Shown here: positions 1-6,499 of the stretch, piece after piece
Layout of the letters: every line of letters begins with the position of its first letter
Numbering within the stretch: position 1 is the stretch's first letter
DNA from: a bacterium
Lineage (GTDB): Bacteria > Zhuqueibacterota > Zhuqueibacteria > Residuimicrobiales > Krinioviventaceae
Assembly: GCA_024278645.1 (NCBI GenBank)
Contig: JAJRST010000195.1
Location: forward strand, 1-10,522
DNA: 10,522 bases
Direction: 5' to 3'
Made by a program: the position numbers and the translations under genes
The notes under the pieces: generated by a model
Seen by the model: only the letters and a program-made list of their open reading frames with translations
The model's database searches: none
Told to the model about the DNA's origin: nothing

Positions 1-36
1 GCAGGAACGACGGAGCGCCCCTGCCGCGCCGGATGA

Positions 37-861
37 TTAATTGTTATGCTGGTACAAATGAATGTCCTGTTGCGGGTATGGGATGGAGATGCCTTCCTGA
101 TCAAAGCGTTTTTTAATCGTCTCCGTAGCGTCAAAATAGACATCCCAGTAATCGGCGGCGTTCACCCAAACACGCACGACGAAATTGACGCTGCTGTCCG
201 CCAGCTCCGAGACGGCCACCTGCGGCGCCGGGTCGTTCAAAATGCGCGCATCCTTGGCGACGATGTCATTCAACACAGCCTTCGCTTTATCAATGTCATC
301 GTCATAACCGATGCCGGCGACAAGGTCGACGCGCCGCGTCGGTTTTGTCGAATAATTGGTAATGTTGCCGCCGGTGATGCTGGCGTTGGGCACAATGATC
401 GTTTTGTTATCCGGCGTGCGCATTTGCGTGGTGAAAATCTGAATTTCCTCGACGATGCCGGCCGTACCGCCAGCCTCGATAAAGTCGCCGACTTTGAAGG
501 GGCGGAAGATGAGCATGAGAACGCCGGCGGCAAAATTGGCCAACCCGCCTTGCAGCGCCAGGCCAATGGCAAAGCCGGCGGCGGCGAGTATGGCCGCAAA
601 AGAGGTCGTTTGGAAGCCGAGAACATTCAAGGCCGCCAGCACCACAAAGATCAAAAGAAAGATGTAAACGAGATTGGCGACAAAACCGATGAGCGTTGCA
701 TCCACTTTTTGTCGTTCCAGGACTTTTCGCGTCGTCTTTTTCAGCATTCCGGCGACCCATTTGCCGAGAATGAAAATGACGAGCGCATACAGAATGTTCA
801 AGCCGATGCTAACGCCTTTTGTTGTTAAAAATTCCAGCAGCTTTGGTAATAAACTTTCCAT
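37..861 (-). CDS. mscS: Small-conductance mechanosensitive ion channel MscS
   Basis: Encodes a 274-residue inner-membrane channel that opens under membrane tension and releases solutes after hypo-osmotic shock. The length is close to that of E. coli MscS (286 residues). Three hydrophobic segments are visible at roughly residues 17-36, 62-82 and 88-115. The third is the Ala/Gly-rich pore helix (AAAGFAIGLALQGGLANFAAG), directly followed by the family hallmark FRPFKVGDFIE. The cytoplasmic beta and alpha/beta domains follow, with TPDNKTIIVPNASITGGNITNY, VNFVVRVWV and the C-terminal ISIPYPQQDIH, all typical of MscS. The ATG at 859-861 is preceded on the minus strand by GGGAGA seven to eight bases upstream, which supports this start. 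The stop is TAA. It is transcribed divergently from the TonB-receptor cluster and is probably functionally unrelated to it. The frame is intact. Confidence 0.96.
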   Translation of the reverse strand: MESLLPKLLEFLTTKGVSIGLNILYALVIFILGKWVAGMLKKTTRKVLERQKVDATLIGFVANLVYIFLLIFVVLAALNVLGFQTTSFAAILAAAGFAIGLALQGGLANFAAGVLMLIFRPFKVGDFIEAGGTAGIVEEIQIFTTQMRTPDNKTIIVPNASITGGNITNYSTKPTRRVDLVAGIGYDDDIDKAKAVLNDIVAKDARILNDPAPQVAVSELADSSVNFVVRVWVNAADYWDVYFDATETIKKRFDQEGISIPYPQQDIHLYQHNN

Positions 862-943
862 TTCAGTTCTCCCTTTTACGTCTGGTTTTATGGATTTGTT
901 AAGGTGTGGATTGCAACGTTTGAATCCCCAAATCGCCTCAAGG

Positions 944-967
944 CCGGGGACCTCCCCGGTTTAATTT
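944..967. promoter_or_regulatory. GC-rich stem-loop in the divergent gap
   Basis: CCGGGG (944-949) and CCCCGG (954-959) form a perfect 6-bp stem with a four-base loop. On the plus strand it is followed by TTTAATTT, so it resembles a short Rho-independent terminator reading right, but no plus-strand gene lies upstream in the window. On the minus strand it would sit at the very 5' end of the predicted mscS transcript. Either a 5' stabilising hairpin or an insulating terminator is possible. Confidence 0.4.
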
Positions 968-995
968 AATAACCGGAAAACAACCAGCCCTTCAA
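966..995 (-). promoter_or_regulatory. Candidate leftward promoter for mscS
   Basis: On the minus strand TTGAAG (990-995) and TATTAA (966-971) are separated by 18 bases; each matches the sigma70 consensus at 4 of 6 positions. The predicted transcript start, near 958-960, falls at the edge of the stem-loop at 944-959. This is a weak call by eye, and promoter consensus in this lineage is unknown. Confidence 0.3.
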
Positions 996-1031
996 TTCTA
1001 TTCCGTAAAAAACCTGTTCGTGAAAATAGTC

Positions 1032-1060
1032 TTGACAATTAAAACAGGATTAGTTATTTT
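1032..1060 (+). promoter_or_regulatory. Sigma70-like promoter of the receptor cluster
   Basis: A perfect -35 box TTGACA (1032-1037) is followed after exactly 17 bases by TATTTT (1055-1060), which matches the -10 consensus at 4 of 6 positions. Predicted transcription starts near 1067, leaving a leader of about 185 bases before the GTG start at 1252. It is the best promoter-like match I noticed in the gap and points into the receptor gene. Confidence 0.6.
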
Positions 1061-1066
1061 ATTACA

Positions 1067-1098
1067 AGTCTTAATCGATTTCGAACTCGATTAAGACT
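1067..1098. repeat. Perfect 12-bp inverted repeat at the predicted +1 site
   Basis: AGTCTTAATCGA (1067-1078) is repeated as its exact reverse complement at 1087-1098, separated by eight bases that themselves contain the palindrome TTCGAA. It begins about seven bases after the -10 box. That position suits a repressor operator overlapping the transcript start, or a stem-loop at the 5' end of the mRNA. No T-run follows, so it is not a normal intrinsic terminator. Confidence 0.7.
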
Positions 1099-1198
1099 GC
1101 AAAAGAGGCCGATTTCCCCTTTAGTAAAAATTATTATGACATCAACTACGATCCCAACAATACTTTCCATCGCTCTATAAAGTTACTGCAATTTTATG

Positions 1199-1213
1199 TC
1201 GTAAATATTACGA
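1199..1213. repeat. Short palindrome upstream of the receptor start
   Basis: TCGTAA and TTACGA flank the three bases ATA, giving a 15-base near-palindrome that ends 38 bases before the GTG start. It could be a regulator site or chance in AT-rich leader sequence. Confidence 0.25.
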
Positions 1214-1251
1214 GCTAACTATTTTAAATACAAACTATTCGGAGACGCCAA

Positions 1252-2496
1252 GTGGGAAAAGGAATGTTCACAGTGCTCGCGGTTTCACTGGCTATGCTTG
1301 TAATGGCATCTCATCTTTCGGCGGCGACGACCGGAAAAATCGCCGGCAAAGTTATTGATGCGCAGAGCGGCGAGCCATTGCCCGGCGCCAACATCATAGT
1401 TGTTGGCGCCAATTACGGCGCCGCCGCCGATGGCGACGGCAATTACTTTATCATCAACATGCCGCCGGGGCGCTACGATGTAGAGGCGCGCATGATCGGT
1501 TACGCATCCGTTAAAATGACCGGCGTGCAGGTGCGCACCAACGCCACCACAACGGTCAATTTTAAGTTAACGACGGAAGTGATCGAGGGTGAAACCATTG
1601 TCGTCACGGTTGACGCCATTTCTATTAAAAAGGATCAGACCAGTTCTATCCGAAATGTGTCGTCCGATCAGATCAGCATCCTTCCCGTGGAGAGCGTGCA
1701 ACAGGTGCTTAATCTGCAGGCCGGCGTTGTCAACGGTCATTTTCGCGGCGGCCGCAGCAATGAGGTTTCTTATATGATAGACGGCCTGCAGGTGAACGAC
1801 GCCTATAATAAAAGTCCGTTGACCAACGTTGAAACCGAAGTTGTCCAGGACGTTGAGGTGATTCTCGGGACGTTCAACGCCGAATACGGCAGAGCCATGA
1901 GCGGCGTTGTGAACGCGGTGACCAAGGAAGGCGGCGGCAAGCTGCATGGTATGATTTCCGGTCAGCTTGGCAACTATTTTACAAATCATGATGATATTTT
2001 CATTGGCTTGAAACCGTCCGACATCACTCGAAAAAAGAATTTTCGTTTGCAATTGCAAGGCCCGATCCTGAAAAAATACTTGTCCTTTTTCATCAACTTT
2101 CGCAACCGCGATGAGCAAAACCACCTGAACGGCATTTACAGGTTCAATCCTTATGATTACAGCGATTTCACCTCGGTGAATCCGCAGGAGTGGTACTCCG
2201 AACATACGGGAGACGATTCGTATGTGCCCATGAACATCTACAAGGGATACTCTTTATATGCCAAGATGACGCTGCGTCCGTTTCCCGGATTAAAGGCAAA
2301 TTTTATCTTTAATCGAGTCGACAAGGAAGAGTCGTACTATTCGCATTTCATGAAATACAACCCTTACGGGATGGGGCGCAGTTATGCGGATGTCAATACT
2401 TTTACTTTTTTATTGAACCACACTCTTTCTAAAAATATCTTTTACGAATTCAAGGTGAATTTTGTGGACAACCTGGGGCAGTACTTTGTCTATTAG
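1252..2496 (+). CDS. N-terminal part of the TonB-dependent receptor (signal peptide, regulatory-like domain, plug, first strands)
   Basis: This is the 414-residue product if the TAG at 2494-2496 is obeyed. It carries the complete signal peptide, carboxypeptidase-regulatory-like domain and plug, but only the first strands of the barrel, so by family knowledge it could not form a working receptor. It ends GQYFVY just before the stop, in the middle of a barrel strand or turn and not at a domain border. The start is GTG with GGAG at 1241-1244. Confidence 0.85.
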   Translation: MGKGMFTVLAVSLAMLVMASHLSAATTGKIAGKVIDAQSGEPLPGANIIVVGANYGAAADGDGNYFIINMPPGRYDVEARMIGYASVKMTGVQVRTNATTTVNFKLTTEVIEGETIVVTVDAISIKKDQTSSIRNVSSDQISILPVESVQQVLNLQAGVVNGHFRGGRSNEVSYMIDGLQVNDAYNKSPLTNVETEVVQDVEVILGTFNAEYGRAMSGVVNAVTKEGGGKLHGMISGQLGNYFTNHDDIFIGLKPSDITRKKNFRLQLQGPILKKYLSFFINFRNRDEQNHLNGIYRFNPYDYSDFTSVNPQEWYSEHTGDDSYVPMNIYKGYSLYAKMTLRPFPGLKANFIFNRVDKEESYYSHFMKYNPYGMGRSYADVNTFTFLLNHTLSKNIFYEFKVNFVDNLGQYFVY

Positions 2497-3990
2497 GACC
2501 CCTTGGATCCGCGCTATGTGAGCGACTGGTACGGTTTATCCCCCGGGCCGGGTTTTTCGACCGGCTCTCAGGACAAAACGCACAACACTTATGCGACGAA
2601 ACGACTGGATATAAAATACGACCTAACCTGGCAGATCAACAACAATCACAGCATAAAGACGGGCTTTTTATTGACGAATCATGACAAAGATATTCGCGAA
2701 TACCGGATTGTCAATAAATATCGCAACGCCTCTATCGACCGCGTCAAGGACACATTGTGGACGTCTGAAGGGGAGATAGAGAAAATCCGTTACCCCTATT
2801 ATGAACCGGAAATACTCGACGACTCGACCTCCTATTCCAACATTTATCGAAAAAAGCCCAGGGAAATGTCCGCCTATATTCAGGATAAAATGGAATTCGA
2901 GGATTTTGTCATAAATATCGGTCTGCGATATGACCGCTTTGACCCGCGAACGGTCTACCCGTCCAATTTACGCAACCCCGGCAACAAACTGAATTATGAA
3001 AACAACCCGGAAAGAATGTCCACCTACCCCAAAGCGGATGTGAAAGAGCAATTCAGCCCGCGCTTTGGCCTGGCCTACACGCTCAGCGATCAGGCGAAAA
3101 TGCATTTCAGCTATGGCCACTTTTTTCAAATGCCGGACGCTTACGCCCTGTACACCAACCATAACTATATCATACCGGAGGCAAATTTTGCCACAACGCT
3201 GGGCAACCCTCGGTTGAAACCGGAAAAATCGGTAAAATATGAGGTCGGCCTCTGGCAGCAACTCGCCAAGGGAGTGGGCGTGAATATCGCACTTTATTAT
3301 GCCGATGTTTACAATTTATTGAGCACGGCCATCATCACAACATACGATGATGTACGCTATGGTTTATATACCAACAAGGATTATGGTAATCGCAAAGGCC
3401 TGGAGCTGGGTGTGGATGCACAGCTCGGCCGCTGGTATTCGAGCGTCAATTACACCCTGCAATACACGCGCGGCAACGCCGACAACCCCTTGCAAACCTT
3501 TACGCGCGCCGGCGCCAGCATGGATCCCATTGCTCGCCTCATTCCGCTTGCCTGGGATCAACGACACACGCTTAACGCCACCTTGTCGTACCAGGCGAGT
3601 AATTTTAACGCCACTTTTACGGGATACTATAATTCCGGCACGACCTATACCTGGCAGCCGTTGAGCGACAGCCGACTGTCTCTGGTCAACCTCTATCCTA
3701 ATAACGCCTATAAACCGGCAAATTTCACACTGGATTTTAACGGCTATTATGATATACCGTTGCGCAGCAATCTCAAGCTGCGGCTGTCTCTGTTGGTTTA
3801 CAACCTGCTGGATGCAAAAAATGAACTCATCGTCGACAGTACGACAGGACGGGCGAACCAGACCATTGTCCGCGACGTCGATCTTATTTTGCATCGCAGT
3901 GATTTCAACACCTATTATGATCGGATTAACAATCCGGCCAATTTGAGCGCGCCTCGAGAAGCCAAGTTTACCGTGGGCGTCTATTTCTAA
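2497..3990 (+). CDS. C-terminal barrel part of the same TonB-dependent receptor
   Basis: Same frame as the upstream part, directly continuing after the TAG with DPLDPRYVSDWYG. It encodes most of the beta-barrel: alternating aromatic strands, MSAYIQDKMEF, NIGLRYDRFDPR, FSPRFGLAYTLSD, FSYGHFFQMPD and NPRLKPEKSVKYEVGL, which are conserved receptor-barrel motifs, and the terminal VGVYF. It has no signal peptide, and the first possible start is a TTG at 2503 with only AGGA four bases upstream, so independent expression as a useful outer-membrane protein is unlikely. True stop TAA at 3988-3990. Confidence 0.8.
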   Translation, partial: DPLDPRYVSDWYGLSPGPGFSTGSQDKTHNTYATKRLDIKYDLTWQINNNHSIKTGFLLTNHDKDIREYRIVNKYRNASIDRVKDTLWTSEGEIEKIRYPYYEPEILDDSTSYSNIYRKKPREMSAYIQDKMEFEDFVINIGLRYDRFDPRTVYPSNLRNPGNKLNYENNPERMSTYPKADVKEQFSPRFGLAYTLSDQAKMHFSYGHFFQMPDAYALYTNHNYIIPEANFATTLGNPRLKPEKSVKYEVGLWQQLAKGVGVNIALYYADVYNLLSTAIITTYDDVRYGLYTNKDYGNRKGLELGVDAQLGRWYSSVNYTLQYTRGNADNPLQTFTRAGASMDPIARLIPLAWDQRHTLNATLSYQASNFNATFTGYYNSGTTYTWQPLSDSRLSLVNLYPNNAYKPANFTLDFNGYYDIPLRSNLKLRLSLLVYNLLDAKNELIVDSTTGRANQTIVRDVDLILHRSDFNTYYDRINNPANLSAPREAKFTVGVYF

Positions 3991-4012
3991 AAGAACTTTA
4001 GGCACTCAATCA

Positions 4013-4018
4013 AAGGAA
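4013..4018 (+). promoter_or_regulatory. Ribosome binding site of the secreted-protein gene
   Basis: AAAGGA lies six bases before the ATG at 4025 and nine before a second ATG at 4028, so either Met could be used. The 34-base gap after the receptor stop has no terminator, which supports co-transcription. Confidence 0.55.
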
Positions 4019-4024
4019 TACATT

Positions 4025-4630
4025 ATGATGGAAAGAAAAGTCTTCTTTAATATTGGCCTTTTCGCAGCGGTGATGTTATTCGCCTTGCCGAACACGGGTA
4101 CGGCTCAATTCAGCAAAATATATGAAGGGCCGGACGACCCTGCCGGCGACCAGGCCGCCGTGCGCAGCGCGCCTTTTAACGGCAACCGCTTTTATGTGTT
4201 GTTGAACAACAACACCTCGCTTTGGGATACCGGGCACGGTAAGGCCATTTGGAACAAATGGCCCGACATTTATAACGGTTTTACCATGGCGCACGGCGTC
4301 AACGCAATGATGGCCGCGCGCACCTACGTCGCCGGCGACTCGACGATCATTGACAACATTGATGAAATAAATTCCCGCGATGACTTGACGATCATTTACC
4401 GCGGGCAGCATGGCTGGCGTGGCCGTAATGATCTTGACCCGACAGGCACTGTTGAGTGGGGATGTAAACCGGTCATTACCTATATGAATCCACTGGCGGA
4501 GACCATGGCCATGAGCAATAATCCCGATTCCTGGCCGGTAAACGGATGGCCCGCCCGCGGCGATGAATTGAAATGGCCGGGCGAGTGGGACGGCCGATTT
4601 GGCCGCGGCGTTATTTACGCCGATCTGTAG
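4025..4630 (+). CDS. N-terminal part of the large secreted protein
   Basis: This is the 201-residue product if the TAG at 4628-4630 is obeyed. It contains the signal peptide (positive MMERK, hydrophobic FFNIGLFAAVMLFAL) and the start of the unknown N-terminal region (for example NRFYVLLNNNTSLWDTG). It stops after GRGVIYADL in the middle of what appears to be a continuous domain. A PGEWDGRFGRG segment just before the stop is followed after it, in the same frame, by SYYVVNDAQDQEYLG. Confidence 0.75.
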   Translation: MMERKVFFNIGLFAAVMLFALPNTGTAQFSKIYEGPDDPAGDQAAVRSAPFNGNRFYVLLNNNTSLWDTGHGKAIWNKWPDIYNGFTMAHGVNAMMAARTYVAGDSTIIDNIDEINSRDDLTIIYRGQHGWRGRNDLDPTGTVEWGCKPVITYMNPLAETMAMSNNPDSWPVNGWPARGDELKWPGEWDGRFGRGVIYADL

Positions 4631-6499
4631 AGTTATTACGTCGTCAACGACGCCCAGGATCAGGAGTATCTTGGCCCCGAAGACAGCGTCAAGTACTATC
4701 CCAGGCCGGGCGTTTATATTGGCGACAAGAATCCCAACGTCACCACGCAAAAGGGGTTGCCTTGGGGCGGCATCGGGCTGCGTATTTCCATACGCGCCTT
4801 TCAGTGGAACAATCCGCAGGCGCGCGACGCCATCTTTGTCGAGTATACCACAGCCAACATATCGGACTATGACTTGCCGGAGATGTGCTTTGGCTATTAC
4901 CTGCACCCTTACGTCGGCGAGGATCATGGACTCCTCGGCGACGATTATCTCTATTTCAACAAAGAAATCGACATGTCCTATAACTGGGACCGCGACGGCG
5001 TTGGCGCCGGCGGCTTGCCCACCGGCGCATTCGGCATGGCCTACCTGGAAAGTCCGGCCAACTCTTTTGACCGTATTGACAATGACGACGACGGCCTTGT
5101 CGATGAAAAGCGCGACAATGTTGCCACAAAGATGGTCGGCCCCTACGACGGCATCCAGGACCTTGAAAAGTTCTTGTCCTTTTATAATTTAGCCGAAGAG
5201 GATTTGCGCGCGCATTGGGACGCCGATGAGGACCAGGATTGGCAGGACGGGTTTGATGCGAATGGAAACGGCATCTATGACCTGGGCGAAAATCCCGGCG
5301 ACGATGTCGGTCTTGACGGCGTCGGCCCCGGCGAGTTGAACTATACCGGGCCGGATGAAGGCGAATGCAACCACAAGCCGGACTTTGTCGAAGGCGTCGG
5401 CTGCGAACCCAATTTTGCTTTTACCGACGTCTCCGAGTCCGACATGCTCGGCCTCACTTCGTTCCACACTTATGACCACGAGTCAGAGCCCAGAATTCAT
5501 ACCGACGATCAGCGAATCTGGGAATATTTTTCCGATGCCAGTTACGATGTATTTCAGGATCAGCCCGGCGCATGGGTCAATCTTTTTGCCACCGGTATTT
5601 TCCCGCTTTACAAAGGTAGGACCGAACGCATCTCCATGTCGCTGGTCGCGTCCTACGATCCCCTGGAAGGCCTGAACTCCCCCGAACACAAGGCGCCGTC
5701 CCTGTATCGCAAAAAACAAGTGACGCAGATCATATATGAGCGCGACTATCGTTTCGCCATGCCGCCCAAAATGCCCACGCTCAAAGCCGCCGTCGGCGAC
5801 GGCAAGGTTGTCCTCACCTGGGATGATATCGCCGAAAAGTTTACGCGGGAACCCATGCTGCAAAATGAAAATGATTTCGAGGGTTACAAGCTGTACAAGG
5901 CAACGGACAAGAATTTTATTGACGCCGAAGTCGTAACCGACGGATACGGCAACAGCTTGTACAAGCGGCCTGTGTTTCAATGCGATCTCATAAACGGCAT
6001 TAGCGGTTTTGCCGATTTCGGTTATATTGACGGCGTCGCCTATTACCTTGGAGACGACACCGGTATTCAGCATTACTTTGTCGATACCGATGTTGAAAAC
6101 GGCAAAACCTATTACTATGCGCTTGTGGCCTATGATCGCGGCATCCCGGACCTTGGCGACGGTGTAACGCCGTCGGAGAATAATATCGTCATCGAACTCG
6201 ATGAGGCCGAAGAAGTAAAATCGCACGGCCGCAATGTGGTCATTGTCACCCCGCACCAAAAAGCGGCAGGTTATGTGCCGCCGCAAATCGAAATGCTGAA
6301 GAAAAGCTGGCCGCCAAGCACCGGCAAGGTGACGCCGAGAATTATTTCGCCGGACAATATCAAGGAGAACCATATTTACAAGGTCGCTTTTAGCATCGAC
6401 ACATTGCGAACGCTGCGTAATGCGCCGCATTATATAAAGTTTTTAACAAACGGTTATACGGTGTACGACGTTACCGACGGCAATCGTGTTGTGATATAA
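4631..6499 (+). CDS. Middle part of the large secreted protein (calcium-loop-like and Fn3-like regions)
   Basis: Open frame of 622 codons between the TAG and TAA, in the same frame as the parts on either side. The first possible start is a TTG at 4757 with a purine run directly against it, giving no usable ribosome-site spacing, so 126 bases of evidently coding sequence before it would be lost. It holds the Asp-rich loops (about 5068-5330) and the Fn3-like segment (about 5758-6160). It lacks both a signal peptide and a sorting domain, so it makes little sense as an independent protein. Confidence 0.7.
   Translation, partial: SYYVVNDAQDQEYLGPEDSVKYYPRPGVYIGDKNPNVTTQKGLPWGGIGLRISIRAFQWNNPQARDAIFVEYTTANISDYDLPEMCFGYYLHPYVGEDHGLLGDDYLYFNKEIDMSYNWDRDGVGAGGLPTGAFGMAYLESPANSFDRIDNDDDGLVDEKRDNVATKMVGPYDGIQDLEKFLSFYNLAEEDLRAHWDADEDQDWQDGFDANGNGIYDLGENPGDDVGLDGVGPGELNYTGPDEGECNHKPDFVEGVGCEPNFAFTDVSESDMLGLTSFHTYDHESEPRIHTDDQRIWEYFSDASYDVFQDQPGAWVNLFATGIFPLYKGRTERISMSLVASYDPLEGLNSPEHKAPSLYRKKQVTQIIYERDYRFAMPPKMPTLKAAVGDGKVVLTWDDIAEKFTREPMLQNENDFEGYKLYKATDKNFIDAEVVTDGYGNSLYKRPVFQCDLINGISGFADFGYIDGVAYYLGDDTGIQHYFVDTDVENGKTYYYALVAYDRGIPDLGDGVTPSENNIVIELDEAEEVKSHGRNVVIVTPHQKAAGYVPPQIEMLKKSWPPSTGKVTPRIISPDNIKENHIYKVAFSIDTLRTLRNAPHYIKFLTNGYTVYDVTDGNRVVI

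Larger units (their letters stand above)
1252..3990 (+). pseudogene. TonB-dependent outer-membrane receptor, interrupted by one in-frame TAG
   Basis: Read through the TAG at codon 415, this frame encodes a 912-residue outer-membrane receptor, a usual length for the family. Such receptors import large substrates through a plugged beta-barrel, powered by TonB-ExbB-ExbD. Order of parts: signal peptide at residues 1-24 (cleavage near HLSA-ATTG); a carboxypeptidase-regulatory-like beta-sandwich at about 28-107 (GKVIDAQSGEPLPGANI, then GNYFIINMPPGRYDVEARMIGY); a plug at about 120-230 with YMIDGLQVND and FNAEYGRAMSGVVNAVTKEG; then the barrel, ending in a terminal Phe (KFTVGVYF) as expected for insertion by the BAM machinery. 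The GTG start is chosen because GGAG lies seven bases upstream, an in-frame TAA at 1225-1227 blocks extension, and the signal peptide is complete from it. No convincing TonB box was seen. The substrate is unknown. First gene of a three-gene cluster. It is called interrupted, not certainly dead. Confidence 0.8.

Noticed and set aside
1..24. Possible terminator after mscS (GCAGG at 1-5 pairing with CCTGC at 20-24)
   Set aside because: A five-pair stem with a 14-base loop, truncated by the window edge and with no visible T-run; not supportable.
46..828. Long plus-strand open frame of 260 codons opposite mscS
   Set aside because: It is antisense to a clear MscS gene, and its translation is rich in Arg, Asn, His and Asp with no recognisable domain; it is a shadow of the real gene's codon bias.
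2494..2505. Stop-restart: two separate genes split at the TAG, the second starting at TTG 2503
   Set aside because: The two halves together make exactly one receptor; the second half lacks a signal peptide, and the upstream AGGA is only four bases away. A natural two-gene design is unlikely.
4076..4927. Minus-strand open frame of 283 codons across the first cargo interruption
   Set aside because: It crosses the TAG position but is antisense to convincing coding sequence and encodes no signal peptide, domain or ribosome site. It is not an explanation for the stop.
5483..6430. Minus-strand open frame of 315 codons opposite the cargo gene
   Set aside because: It is a shadow of the plus-strand coding frame; no family motif and no credible start.
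2494..6499. Selenocysteine or pyrrolysine insertion at the internal stops
   Set aside because: No internal TGA is present, so selenocysteine does not apply. Pyrrolysine uses TAG only and is known mainly from methylamine metabolism; it would not explain the TAA or the receptor context.
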